Shown: positions 1-8,380, counted from the stretch's first letter. The stretch is 64,000 nucleotides of DNA from Flavobacterium sp. (GCF_004211145.1 NZ_SEBS01000019.1:1-64000), one strand, 5' to 3'. The notes: generated by a model not told the origin, from the sequence alone. Numbers and translations are program-made.

Positions 1-409
1 GGTCGTCTGGGAAACTTGGCGCTACGCATTTTTGCTTCTTTTGTTGCGAGACAAAAGAAGGTTGGAGACAAATCCTGATTGTATAATTTAAGTTCCGGCA
101 GGCGAATCGATTGTAAAGTGTTTGAAGAAGAAAAGGAAGGCACGACCTGGACGCTCTCGCCAGCGGAGGCCGTTATCCATGCAGTTTCCTTTTTGGATAT
201 ATGATTTAAAGTTCTGTAGGACTTGACTTTAACGATTATTGTCACAAAACTTCTTCAAAAAATAAATTGCAACAAATTCCGTTACACATTATTTTTTTCA
301 AACGAAATGTAACTCGTTGATACCGTAAAATCGGCTACGGCATTTATAATAGCGAAATTTCGCGTGGAGGTATTAATACGTCACATACCGATGTTGCGAA
401 CCATCCCGT
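1..409. other. Spacer with a perfect hairpin, no gene seen
   Basis: No convincing gene. A short open frame (79-207) has no start codon and no recognisable product. Positions 35-44 and 51-60 form a perfect 10-bp inverted repeat (CTTCTTTTGT / ACAAAAGAAG) around a 6-base loop. It could end a transcript entering from outside the window or be a dispersed repeat. The rest is AT-rich and featureless to my eye. Confidence 0.5.
35..60. repeat. Perfect 10-bp hairpin
   Basis: CTTCTTTTGT at 35-44 is the exact reverse complement of ACAAAAGAAG at 51-60, with loop tgcgag. On the minus strand it is followed by GCAAAAATGCG rather than a T-run, so it is a weak terminator candidate and may be a dispersed hairpin element. 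Confidence 0.5.
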
Positions 410-964
410 TCAATAAGCCCATCTTTTCAATACATTTTCCTCTCTCCATTTTTCACCGACTAACTTATACAACACGATTTCGCCACCGTTGTTTCCTTTG
501 CTGAAGCCGACGACTGCAAACCTTCGATCTGATGAATAAACCGGTTTTGAAATTTTAATCGGAAAACCGCGGTAAAGCACCTCGTTTGCATTGTAACTTT
601 TAATTTGCTCTGTTAAAAGTTTCTTTTGTTCTTTATTCAGTGAATTAGCGACTTCTTTGATAGAATCCAGGCTTATTTTTTCGTTTTGCCGAATCAGGAT
701 CCTATTTTTAAAATCAGATTTTTTCCAAGAAGATTTTTGTTCTTTTTCCGACTGAAGTTTTAAGTCATCGAGAAGTGGTTTGTCTATGATGTGAAATTCT
801 TCATTCACAAACGTGACATTTAAAGAGCTCATTATTTCTTTGATTTCAAACGCACTTTCTTCGATTAATAGCGGTTTGTTTTTAAGGGCAATATCCATTA
901 CACCCTGTGCGTGGGAAATTTGTGAAACCAGAAATAGAAAAATTGTCTTTACCATTGTTTTCAT
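410..964 (-). CDS. Small secreted protein, unknown
   Basis: 184 residues, not recognised. The first 19 residues (MKTMVKTIFLF through SHAQ) look like a signal peptide, so the product is probably exported. The mature part is Lys/Glu-rich and mostly helical in its middle, then ends in a short beta-looking segment with RRFAVVGFSKGNNGGEIVLYKL, which resembles the ending of small flavobacterial secreted proteins that follow a read-out pattern, but no family can be named. It lies 19 bp downstream of the next minus-strand gene, so the two may be co-transcribed. It belongs to the AT-rich run of minus-strand genes in the first 5 kb. Confidence 0.6.
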   Translation of the reverse strand: MKTMVKTIFLFLVSQISHAQGVMDIALKNKPLLIEESAFEIKEIMSSLNVTFVNEEFHIIDKPLLDDLKLQSEKEQKSSWKKSDFKNRILIRQNEKISLDSIKEVANSLNKEQKKLLTEQIKSYNANEVLYRGFPIKISKPVYSSDRRFAVVGFSKGNNGGEIVLYKLVGEKWREENVLKRWAY

Positions 965-983
965 AATATGTTACCGCAGTTTA

Positions 984-1547
984 TTAACCAGCTATAAAAA
1001 ATTTCAAAAATTTCATTCGTCCGTTATTCAAAATCTTAAAAAAGTAAATATAATTCGTTTCTCCGATCTCGTTTTCATCGTCGACTTTATAGGTCGTCGC
1101 AAAATTCAATTCGACTATTCTTTCTTTTTTGTCAAAAGTCACATAAAGTTTGTAAGTGGAAGAATCGGTTTTGATTTCAGAACTTTCACTCGCGCCTTCG
1201 TCCGATAGATTTTTGGTGTTAATTTTTAAAAAGCAGTCAATGAATTGTTTCGTAAATAATTTTCCAAAACATTTATCGAAATCCGTTTCGGTGAATGGTT
1301 TTTTATCGCCCATCTTTTCAGGTACGGCATCACTGTCGGAATAGGCGAAATACCAGATCTCATTTCCATCGGTTATCGGAAATTCAAAAAATGCTTTTGT
1401 CGATGACCTGTTATTTTGGTATAAAGCGTTTCTGAATTCACGAAGATTTTCAATCCAATTTGTCGACGTGTTTGATTTAGTCTGCGCTGACGACGCTATC
1501 GAAGCTGTGACAAACAGAAAAAGAAAGAATTTGCAGTTTATCATCAT
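984..1547 (-). CDS. Small secreted protein, unknown
   Basis: About 187 residues from the tandem ATG codons at 1547/1544 (MMINCKFF). That start is preferred because it begins a clean signal peptide (FFLFLFVTASIASSAQ); an in-frame extension to 1610 would add a basic stretch ahead of it. The mature protein is acidic and mixed alpha/beta. The C-terminal half contains SSTYKLYVTFDKKERIVEL and an aromatic run ending in FFIAG, suggesting a small beta-rich fold of the kind seen in secreted NTF2-like or immunity-type proteins; this is a guess from pattern only. Same strand and close to the 410-964 gene. Confidence 0.6.
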   Translation of the reverse strand: MMINCKFFLFLFVTASIASSAQTKSNTSTNWIENLREFRNALYQNNRSSTKAFFEFPITDGNEIWYFAYSDSDAVPEKMGDKKPFTETDFDKCFGKLFTKQFIDCFLKINTKNLSDEGASESSEIKTDSSTYKLYVTFDKKERIVELNFATTYKVDDENEIGETNYIYFFKILNNGRMKFLKFFIAG

Positions 1548-1686
1548 GAATGTTGATTTTGGATTGCCCTCTTTCGGAGCGCGTTTTTTTGCTCGATGGA
1601 ACGGTAGCACAACTTGTTATTTTTTATGCCATGGAGAGTTGAAAGAACCATGGTCGGAGGAAAGGCAGATGAGGTTTTATCTCTTT

Positions 1687-2079
1687 TTAAAACTTAAGAT
1701 AAACGGGTTGAACCAGCAGGGTCAAAATCAGCAACGAGTAAAAGATAGCGTATCTGGTCAAATTATCACCGTCAGAAATGTCGGTTAGCTTCAAGTATAA
1801 ATTGGTGAGCACAATGAAGAATATCAATCCGACGGTTACAAAGAAATGAACGTTTTTATAAAGTTTGCCTACTACTAAATTCGATCGATTGACGAACCAC
1901 AAAACAGCGGCAATGGCCAATAAGACGATCGAATAGAATTCTGAAAAGAGCAAACCTAAGATGTAAAACCCGGAATTGATATTGATGTCAAAAACGGTAT
2001 GGCTCAAGTCGATACGTCCAAGCACAAAAACGCAGATCGCAGCAATTACGAGATAGTAAGGTATTTTAGTTTCGTTCAT
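1687..2079 (-). CDS. Four-helix membrane protein, unknown
   Basis: 130 residues. Four hydrophobic segments can be seen (about residues 8-25, 33-62, 78-95 and 108-128), separated by short polar loops, so it is an integral inner-membrane protein. No motif was recognised. The gene sits alone in the minus-strand series with long spacers on both sides, which is typical of cassette-like accessory genes. Start ATG at 2079 has no competing upstream start. Confidence 0.55.
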   Translation of the reverse strand: MNETKIPYYLVIAAICVFVLGRIDLSHTVFDININSGFYILGLLFSEFYSIVLLAIAAVLWFVNRSNLVVGKLYKNVHFFVTVGLIFFIVLTNLYLKLTDISDGDNLTRYAIFYSLLILTLLVQPVYLKF

Positions 2080-2218
2080 TTTGCACTGATATTAAAATTG
2101 GATTGGATTGCTTTCCGTTAATTTTCGGCCGACATCCGCAGTTCGGCAAGTTGAAACGCTATCATCTTCATACGTAAAGTTAACGAAACTTGTCCCTTTG
2201 AAATCGTTTCCCGCCAAT

Positions 2219-2698
2219 TTAAATATTCGTGGTTAGTTGCGTCATCAAAAAGCACAGGATCGAATAGTTGATTTTGTGTTCATCGTCCGTGTCCAGATGC
2301 ATAGTGAAATGTAAGCCGTTTGGATCGAGGATTTTATCGATGCATACTGTTCCGATCTTTTCAGAGTTCCACAAAATCTTTACGTATTTTCTCTTATCGA
2401 TCAGCCAGATCAAGTGGTATTGAGTAACCCGTATATTGTCTTGCGCCGCCCGAAAGTTTGCCGAAAAAAGAGTGTTCGATTTTAATGTAATCCGGGGTTC
2501 TAAACTTTGCTCGTGGATTTTTATGTTGAGGAAAAAGTCCGATACTTTAAGAAGGAATTTATCCTGTTGAAATATTCGTGCGATTTTTTCAGATCCGAAT
2601 AGAAAATCGCGTTCCATCTGGTAAATTGCTATTCCATCCCGATAGACGTAGACGGCGCTATCTGAGTTATTCGGAAATGAAAGTTTAACTTCAACCAT
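2219..2698 (-). CDS. Cytoplasmic protein, unknown
   Basis: 159 residues without signal peptide or membrane segment. Alternating hydrophobic residues through most of the length (for example YHLIWLIDKRKYVKILW and NIRVTQ) suggest an all-beta fold. The layout vaguely resembles tubby-C/LURP-one-like barrels, but no signature supports naming it. It stands alone between spacers of about 140 and 275 bp. Confidence 0.55.
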   Translation of the reverse strand: MVEVKLSFPNNSDSAVYVYRDGIAIYQMERDFLFGSEKIARIFQQDKFLLKVSDFFLNIKIHEQSLEPRITLKSNTLFSANFRAAQDNIRVTQYHLIWLIDKRKYVKILWNSEKIGTVCIDKILDPNGLHFTMHLDTDDEHKINYSILCFLMTQLTTNI

Positions 2699-2873
2699 GA
2701 TTTATTTGAGCCTGTATTCAACACCATATATAACGTCCTAATCATCGCGGCAATGTTAAAATGAGCCGCTTACCGTGTAATTTGGCCTTCCTTTAAAATT
2801 TTACTCTACAAATCTTCGACTTGCCTCGGATTGATTATATCGCTTCGCACATCTTGGCTGTCGCGGTCTTCCG

Positions 2874-2887
2874 GAGATTGTAATCTC
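2874..2887. repeat. REP-like hairpin in spacer
   Basis: GAGATT-GT-AATCTC forms a tight stem, flanked by GC-rich imperfectly complementary arms (gcggtcttcc and tgccgagcg). The shape (short stem, tiny loop, GC-rich shoulders) is like REP elements that accompany RayT transposases in Bacteroidota, though no rayT gene is visible. It lies in the 276-bp spacer between the toxin gene and the 2219-2698 gene. Confidence 0.35.
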
Positions 2888-2974
2888 TGCCGAGCGAAAA
2901 CGAACTTAAGGAAAAAGCACGTTCAACTTACCTGAAACCAGCGATTGGGCAAGATGCGCTGTTACGTGAGGTTT

Positions 2975-3268
2975 CTATAATTTATTTTTCAAATCCATCA
3001 TTCCGTGAAGGATTCTCTCAATCTCGATTTCATTATTTGAAATTACCCGAAAGAAAATAATATGCTGACCGCATTTATAACCAAATACATTTAAGGATAG
3101 AATTTCATATGGCTTCCCAAGTTGTGGATTATTTGCCAAATCCGTACAGGACGCAATGATTAAATTATAATATTTCTCGGCTTGATTTTCCGACCATTCT
3201 TCGGTTGTGTAATTCCAAATATCAATTAGATCTTCAGTTGCTCTAATTGTAAAGTGATACTTTGCCAT
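2975..3268 (-). CDS. parE: ParE/RelE-family toxin
   Basis: 97 residues, normal length for the ParE/RelE superfamily. The N-terminus (YHFTIRATEDLIDIWNYTTE) matches the usual beta strand plus helix with a D-x-x-x-I-W-x-Y pattern, and the end has the family's conserved hydrophobic strand (HIIFFRVISNNEIEIERILH). ParE members poison DNA gyrase while RelE members cut mRNA on the ribosome; the ParD-like partner favours ParE. The start codon directly follows the antitoxin stop (TAGATG), so the pair is translationally coupled. Confidence 0.85.
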   Translation of the reverse strand: MAKYHFTIRATEDLIDIWNYTTEEWSENQAEKYYNLIIASCTDLANNPQLGKPYEILSLNVFGYKCGQHIIFFRVISNNEIEIERILHGMMDLKNKL

Positions 3269-3511
3269 CTACTTATTTCTCGACTTTAAAGATTCGAGAA
3301 ATTTCTTTGGTTCAAAATCTTTGGCAATTCCACTGTCAATACCTTCCTGGATTGCTTTTCGTAAATTAATTACTTTGTTTTCTTCTTCTTCTAAAAGGCG
3401 CAATCCAGCGCGCACTACTTCGCTCGCATTATTAAAGCGTCCGTTAGTAACGCTGCTTTCGATAAAACTTTCAAAATGGTTACCGAGTGAAATTGATGTG
3501 TTCTTTCCCAT
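3269..3511 (-). CDS. parD: ParD-family antitoxin
   Basis: 80 residues from ATG 3511 (MGKNTSISLG). A longer reading frame to 3541 would start with TTG and run into the operator, so it is rejected. The N-terminal half (SISLGNHFESFIESSV..GRFNNASEVVRAGLRLLEE) is the ribbon-helix-helix DNA-binding region typical of CC2985-type ParD proteins; the charged C-terminal tail would wrap the toxin. It should repress its own promoter together with the toxin; a matching palindrome lies just upstream (3528-3560). Confidence 0.88.
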   Translation of the reverse strand: MGKNTSISLGNHFESFIESSVTNGRFNNASEVVRAGLRLLEEEENKVINLRKAIQEGIDSGIAKDFEPKKFLESLKSRNK

Positions 3512-3527
3512 GATTTCAAAAATATAA

Positions 3528-3560
3528 TTGCAAGTTACCAAAAAATGGTAATCTTTGCAA
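3528..3560 (-). promoter_or_regulatory. Probable ParD operator palindrome
   Basis: Two nested inverted repeats: TTACCA (3535-3540) with TGGTAA (3546-3551) around five bases, and outside them the self-complementary TTGCAA at 3528-3533 and 3555-3560. The site is 17 bp upstream of the parD ATG, where an autorepressing ribbon-helix-helix protein would bind. The symmetry is seen directly; binding is inferred. Confidence 0.6.
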
Positions 3561-3580
3561 TTTTCGTGATTTTTGAAATC

Positions 3581-3688
3581 TCACATAACACGCTTATACG
3601 ATTTTTCGTTGAAGATGAATATTGGAGAATATGGGTTTGTGTGGAAAATCCCAATTGACAACACTATAACCCACAGTATTTTTCTCAT
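3581..3688 (-). CDS. Tiny ORF with signal-like start
   Basis: 35 codons from ATG 3688 to TGA 3581. It begins MRKILWVIVLSIGIFHTN, which looks like a signal peptide or single membrane helix, followed by a short polar tail. It could be a micropeptide, the surviving start of a decayed secreted-protein gene, or chance. It ends just upstream of the antitoxin operator. Confidence 0.25.
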   Translation of the reverse strand: MRKILWVIVLSIGIFHTNPYSPIFIFNEKSYKRVM

Positions 3689-3782
3689 TACGATTTACTA
3701 AGTTTCACTAGTCGACTCGCCGTTAGGTCGCTTCAATTTGATTTTACGCTGCCCGACCGAAGATACTTTGCGTATGCGAGTC

Positions 3783-4079
3783 TCATTTTTTCGATTTGAT
3801 CTCCTGTATTAATAAGAATAAAGCAAGGAACGCTATTACACCCGAGGCAATTGATGCATCGACATTTTTTTTGAAATTTTTTTTATCGACTTCTCCAAGA
3901 CGCATTGTGTACGCAATCGATTCCTTATCCTGCAATTTAGACGCTACCCTATTGACATGCGAATTGGCGAGCTTCTCATAACTGGCGATTGTCCCCATCC
4001 GCAGCGCCATTGTGAGCAAAATCGCACTAAGAAGGACAATCGAAAAGAGGCAAACGGTTAAAATCTTTTTTGTGTTCAT
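3783..4079 (-). CDS. Small two-helix membrane protein, unknown
   Basis: 98 residues with a hydrophobic N-terminal segment (about residues 7-26) and a C-terminal one (about 76-93) flanking a charged region of about 50 residues that would face the periplasm if both helices span. No family recognised. Single gene in the minus-strand series, with 252 bp of empty AT-rich spacer upstream. Confidence 0.5.
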   Translation of the reverse strand: MNTKKILTVCLFSIVLLSAILLTMALRMGTIASYEKLANSHVNRVASKLQDKESIAYTMRLGEVDKKNFKKNVDASIASGVIAFLALFLLIQEIKSKK

Positions 4080-4331
4080 GTGACTTTTTTTTTCGGACGT
4101 AGTGCAATGTTCAATCGCTCAATACTGTCGCGGCGATATACCAATTGGCATTTTTATAACCGAAGGTAAGAAAGAGTATAAATTTCAAACTCGATAAATG
4201 GAAACGAATTCACCATTTTTTAGTTTCCGAAATCTATAATTTAATTGCATGTACCGCAGCAACCTAAATCGGCGACGTGTGGAATCCATGTTTCAATTGT
4301 TACGTTATCGCATATTCGAAATTATTTCAAT

Positions 4332-4631
4332 CTAGAAAATTGACAAGTACAATAAAACTCCAAAGATGAAAAGAATGGGAGCCGAGCTGATCGTGAGCCA
4401 TAATGCTTTTTTTAAACCCTGCATTTTAGCGTCAACAAATATTTCAATTGAGTTCGTGATACTCCAGATAACGACTATTCCCAAGATTATGAATCTCAGC
4501 GCGATTGAAATCTTGTCCTTCTGAAAATCGAATACGGTCGCGTAATCGGCAAAGACGGCAATGAGGAACAAGCAGCAAATTGCCAGCGAATACATTTCGA
4601 GGTTTTTATTTTTGTGAAGCTGTTTGTCCAT
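4332..4631 (-). CDS. Small three-helix membrane protein, unknown
   Basis: 99 residues if started at ATG 4631 (MDKQLHKNKN). The frame is open to 4754, but the extra N-terminus is atypical. Three hydrophobic segments (about 12-30, 38-58, 76-98) make it an integral membrane protein, similar in size and layout to many uncharacterised flavobacterial membrane proteins. No motif identifies a function. Confidence 0.5.
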   Translation of the reverse strand: MDKQLHKNKNLEMYSLAICCLFLIAVFADYATVFDFQKDKISIALRFIILGIVVIWSITNSIEIFVDAKMQGLKKALWLTISSAPILFIFGVLLYLSIF

Positions 4632-4794
4632 TAGATGTCCAGTTCTTTTGCAGGAATTATTATCCATTCGCGAAGGTTCATTGTGCGCGGCGGTTGTACT
4701 CATTGCGGAACACAAAATAAAGTAAGGAAAAAGATGTGTCGATTTATAAAACAAGCAACAATATGCGCTGTTACACTTCAGTTTGACTTCAAAA

Positions 4795-5193
4795 TCAATT
4801 AGCGTTTCCTAAAGCGATAATCCCACTTTCACTGTCTATTATTTCCTGGAAACCGGAACCGTCAATATTGAATGAATAAATGTTTTGCGAATTGGTTGCA
4901 GTTTCGATTCCTACAAAAAATACTTTTTGTCCGTCCGGAGACAGGTGCGGAGAAGCCGTTGTTGTAGTCAGAAAAATCGTAGATGGTAAAGTGACAGGGA
5001 TCAATGTTTGTCCGCTTCCATCATAATTAGATGTGTAAAACCCATTTTCGGTAGCGTTTCCTTTGTAAAATACAATTTTATTCGTCTGCGCGGGTAAGGA
5101 ACTGTCATCTGAATTTGAGCAGCTGATCTGGAAAACGATTCCGGCTAATACAAATAGTGCTACATAAAATGTCTTGCTAAGTAAATTTTTCAT
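4795..5193 (-). CDS. Short lipoprotein with TolB-like repeats, probably truncated
   Basis: 132 residues. Signal peptide with lipobox ending QISC (Cys 25), then SNSDDSS, the acid-rich tether common in Bacteroidota surface lipoproteins. The mature part holds two TolB/PD40-type blades, including HLSPDGQKVFFVG and NIYSFNIDGSGFQEI. Proteins of this type normally carry five or more blades, so ending after about two blades suggests a 3'-truncated gene. The stop lies 20 bp from a 12-mer (4763-4774) that also occurs after the toxin gene, consistent with a rearrangement boundary. Confidence 0.65.
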   Translation of the reverse strand: MKNLLSKTFYVALFVLAGIVFQISCSNSDDSSLPAQTNKIVFYKGNATENGFYTSNYDGSGQTLIPVTLPSTIFLTTTTASPHLSPDGQKVFFVGIETATNSQNIYSFNIDGSGFQEIIDSESGIIALGNAN

Positions 5194-5706
5194 GATGTTA
5201 AAAATTTTGGTTTCTGATTAAAGGTAAAAATATTCCAGTAAAATTTGCCGGTGCTTAGTAAATGAATGTGCAGGTGAAGAAATGCAGTCGAGAAAGCATT
5301 CGATTTTTGGTCATAAAACTTTACAAGTATTAGTGCGATCTTGCAACTTTTCTCGTGAATTGTAAAAGAGTATCAGTTTCTAACGGATTGCATCGAACGT
5401 CCATCTGGAAACAAAATGTATCACAAAAACAAAACGTCCATCAGCGACGATTTTTGCGCTGCTAATGCGAAGCGTTTGAAACAACAATACAAGCGCTGCA
5501 CTATCTCACGAACCTTAAAAATTATAGAAATAAAACAATAAAAGTTTCCCCTTCAAAAGCGCAAATCATGTGCGTAAATTTCCCGAAATTTAAATGTCAT
5601 CCTCGAAACGCATCATCCAAAAAAACACAACATCCAACAACATTATAACACTTTCTTACAAATCCCAACAATCCCATAATCGTATCTTTACACCAACACG
5701 ACAACT
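5194..5706. other. 513-bp spacer before msrA
   Basis: AT-rich spacer between divergent genes; no ORF or RNA gene seen. Near its right end TATCTTTA (5683-5690) is one base off the Bacteroidetes -7 consensus TAnnTTTG and lies 17 bp before the msrA start, but no -33 TTTG is found at the expected distance. Confidence 0.45.
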
Positions 5707-6198
5707 ATGGAAAATTTAAAAAAAGCCTATATCGCCGGCGGCTGTTTCTGGGGTATGGAAGAATTGTTCAGGACACGTCCCGGCGTGACCGATACTGAAG
5801 TGGGATATCTCGGCGGCAGCAACGACAACCCAACCTACGAGAACCATCCGGGCCATGCCGAAGGAATTGAAATCACATACGATAGCAACAAAACCTCGTT
5901 CAGGGAAATCCTCGACTATTTTTTCCGCGTTCATGATCCGACGACCGTCGATCGACAAGGCAACGACCGGGGCTCGAGTTACCGTTCGGCTATTTTCATA
6001 CAGGATGAGCAGGAAGAGATTGACGCGAAAGAAGTTATTTCAATCGTCGACGCATCGAATAAATGGAACGGGCCAGTCGTAACGACGTTGGAACCCTTCA
6101 CGAGATTCTGGACGGCCGAAGGTTATCATCAGGATTATCTGCTCAAAAAACCCGACGGATATACGTGCCATTGGGAACGCTTCGACACGTTTTTATAG
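5707..6198 (+). CDS. msrA: Peptide-methionine (S)-S-oxide reductase
   Basis: 163 residues, a normal MsrA length. It reduces S-epimer methionine sulfoxide in proteins, a cytoplasmic repair of oxidative damage. The catalytic motif GGCFWGMEE is at residues 11-19 with nucleophile Cys 13. The glycine- and histidine-rich loop (ENHPGHAEGIEI) and the C-terminal FWTAEGYHQDYLLKKP block are family features, and a Cys in YTCHW near the end could resolve the sulfenic acid. No msrB domain is fused or adjacent. Followed directly by a bidirectional terminator. Confidence 0.95.
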   Translation: MENLKKAYIAGGCFWGMEELFRTRPGVTDTEVGYLGGSNDNPTYENHPGHAEGIEITYDSNKTSFREILDYFFRVHDPTTVDRQGNDRGSSYRSAIFIQDEQEEIDAKEVISIVDASNKWNGPVVTTLEPFTRFWTAEGYHQDYLLKKPDGYTCHWERFDTFL

Positions 6199-6223
6199 TC
6201 GGAAAAGACAATAGACAAATAAA

Positions 6224-6249
6224 AAAAGCCTTCCATACGGAGGGCTTTT
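6224..6249. terminator. Bidirectional terminator between msrA and GH16 gene
   Basis: AAAAGCCTTCC at 6224-6234 pairs with GGAGGGCTTTT around ATAC (one G-T pair), with T-rich ends on both strands. It sits between the convergent msrA and GH16 genes and can serve both. Confidence 0.8.
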
Positions 6250-6300
6250 CGTTTGTATTGAAATCTTGGATTTGACCGATTCGTTTTACCTGACTCGGCT

Positions 6301-8001
6301 TTATCTCTTAACTATTTTCGACGTTCGGCTCCCGTTTGAATTCTCGATCCTGATGAAATAAATCCCCGATTTCAACGCGCTCAGGTCCAGCGTATCGAAA
6401 GCCTTCACTTGCGCCTTTACTTGGAGGCGTCCCGCAATGTCGGTCACGAATACGGTATTTTGTTCGTCGGGCAATCGCAGGTTCAGCATGTCGTCGACAG
6501 GATTCGGAAACAAGACCGGAGCCGATGACGTAACGACATCTTCGCCCAGCGAGCAGTCATTGCCGACCACATAGCTGAAATACGGTGTAACCGACAACCC
6601 GCCCGCGAATGCGAACTTAACAGCCTTGTTGATTGTCGTACCCGCGGTAAGTCCCGGAATCGTAACGGTAAATGTGTTGCCTGAAACGTTTGTCATCTGA
6701 ACCTCGCCGAACGGATTCTGGTTCCATAAGAAAGCGACAAGCCCGACTTTATCGGTATCGAGCAGGTCAATCGTGACTTGCACATTCGACCCTATGGTCT
6801 GGAACGAATATGTGTAGCCAACGGTAAAACTACCTTGCTGTGCAGCCGACGACGTGCCGCTACATTGTGTAAGTGCGAGCGTAGTTGCCGCGAGCGGAAT
6901 CGCGTTGTTCGCCGCCTGGTTGCCTGCCTGATCATTTGCCGACACGAGAAAATTATACGTCGTATTCGGCGACAGTCCTGAAACGACGATCGATTTTTGT
7001 ACGCCCGAAGCTCCTGCCGAAGACACCGACGACGCGCCGTAAGCGACCTCATAGCCCACACTTCCCGAATTGTCGGTCACATTCACCAATATTTCCACCG
7101 ATGAACTTGTTACGGTCCCGATCGAAGCCGTAAAATTTGTCGGTGCCTGTGTATCGCTCGCTGTATTTTGATAGACCTTCACGTAATCGATGAGCATCGA
7201 TGCCTCATCGAAATTGGCGTTCAGGTTTCCGGCTATGCCGCCGAGAGCGATATTGAGCAACAAGTACTGTTCCTTATCGAAAGGCCAGGTGCTGTCGTTC
7301 TTGACGGCGGGATTATAGGTATAATACACGACGCCGTCAAGCAAGAACGATAATTGGTAAGGCGACCAATTGAGCGAGTATACATGGTATTCGGTCGCAA
7401 GGTTTGCAGCCATCGTGCCTCCGTGGTTGACCGAATTCGCGAACGATGACGGCGTATGCAAGGTGCTCTGTACATAATCTACGGTTTGGGACGGGAAAAT
7501 CCCATGTTCCATGATATCGATTTCTCCGCAGGCCGGCCAGTCGGTGGTTCCGAACGCCGACGAAAAATAACCTCCGGGCTCGTTCACGTTCTTGCCCAGC
7601 ATCCAGATCGCGGGCCAGGTTCCCGAATCGACGGGAAGTTTCGCCCTGACATCGATGCGACCGTATTTGAATGCGAACTTGGAGTTCAACCGCGCCGATG
7701 TATAGGCTTTCGTGACGCCTTGGCTCGTATAGTTTTCTTTTTTGGCGACGATATGCAACAGGCCCGCATCTACGAACGAGTTGCTCTGCAAATTGGTATA
7801 GTGCTGTACTTCACCGTTGAACCAACCCGTCCCGTTTGGCAATTGCGTCTGATGGAACCAGTTCGTGGCGCTGACCGGCCCGTTCGTAGTAAAATCGTCC
7901 GACCAGACCAGATCGTTGTATACGATATCAACCTGCGCGAGGCAATTCGGGATGGTGATGAGAAATAAAGTCAGGATTAGGAATCGGGTATTTTTGAGCA
8001 T
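6301..8001 (-). CDS. Secreted GH16 beta-glucanase with T9SS sorting domain
   Basis: 566 residues. Signal peptide to about residue 22 (NCLAQ); GH16 domain about 25-278 with the retaining catalytic signature GEIDIMEHG (Glu 160 nucleophile, Asp 162, Glu 165 acid/base); FN3-like domain about 285-375; a further beta-sandwich about 378-480; and a type A type IX secretion C-terminal domain (VLFPNPVDDMLNL to SKIVKR, about 495-566). Members with this motif hydrolyse beta-1,3- or mixed beta-1,3/1,4-glucan such as laminarin; which one is not decidable by eye. The tail predicts export through T9SS to the surface or medium. It is not flanked by SusC/D genes. Confidence 0.9.
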   Translation of the reverse strand: MLKNTRFLILTLFLITIPNCLAQVDIVYNDLVWSDDFTTNGPVSATNWFHQTQLPNGTGWFNGEVQHYTNLQSNSFVDAGLLHIVAKKENYTSQGVTKAYTSARLNSKFAFKYGRIDVRAKLPVDSGTWPAIWMLGKNVNEPGGYFSSAFGTTDWPACGEIDIMEHGIFPSQTVDYVQSTLHTPSSFANSVNHGGTMAANLATEYHVYSLNWSPYQLSFLLDGVVYYTYNPAVKNDSTWPFDKEQYLLLNIALGGIAGNLNANFDEASMLIDYVKVYQNTASDTQAPTNFTASIGTVTSSSVEILVNVTDNSGSVGYEVAYGASSVSSAGASGVQKSIVVSGLSPNTTYNFLVSANDQAGNQAANNAIPLAATTLALTQCSGTSSAAQQGSFTVGYTYSFQTIGSNVQVTIDLLDTDKVGLVAFLWNQNPFGEVQMTNVSGNTFTVTIPGLTAGTTINKAVKFAFAGGLSVTPYFSYVVGNDCSLGEDVVTSSAPVLFPNPVDDMLNLRLPDEQNTVFVTDIAGRLQVKAQVKAFDTLDLSALKSGIYFIRIENSNGSRTSKIVKR

Positions 8002-8195
8002 GGTTCGTGGGTTTCGATTTTAATTCGGCGACTAATGGACGACGCTGCAATGTAGCGCTTTGCCCACGAAAATATTTTTATTGCGTCGCACAAAAACTGC
8101 ACAGTTGGATAATCGGACTCCGGGCGACTTTTTACGAGTGTTGTGCCCGTTGAAACAGGATTGGGAGAGTCTTTGTTGTGGTAATATAAAGGTAA

Positions 8196-8300
8196 GGGTG
8201 CAAGGTGCAGGGTGCAGAGTTTGGGGAGTAATATGCGAGACCGTTTATAGTTTCAAAAATAGAATTGTGAAAGGAGTAACGCGCAAAGTTTAGGGAGTGT
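8196..8300. repeat. GGTGCA microrepeat and degenerate copy
   Basis: GGGTGCAAGGTGCAGGGTGC is a triplicated GGTGCA(A/G) unit; the following GCAGAGTTTGGGGAGTAA recurs with changes as GCAAAGTTTAGGGAGTGT at 8283-8300. Such slipped-strand repeats are frequent in flavobacterial intergenic DNA. Confidence 0.5.
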
Positions 8301-8380
8301 AAGCACGAATGAAAAGTTTCCTGAAAATAGAATTTGGTTGTAAAAAAGTAAGAAAATTAGTAGCTTCGCATCACGTTCTT

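Noticed and set aside
79..207. Open frame reading toward GTTWTLSPAEAV
   Set aside because: No start codon and no family; probably chance or a repeat remnant.
3511..3541. Longer parD start
   Set aside because: It would use TTG and overlap the operator; ATG 3511 gives the usual ParD N-terminus.
7456..7968. 170-codon ORF opposite GH16
   Set aside because: Shadow; GH16 catalytic motif and signal peptide lie on the minus strand.
8060..8293. 77-codon plus-strand ORF in the GH16/AraC spacer
   Set aside because: Runs through a microrepeat, odd composition, no domain.
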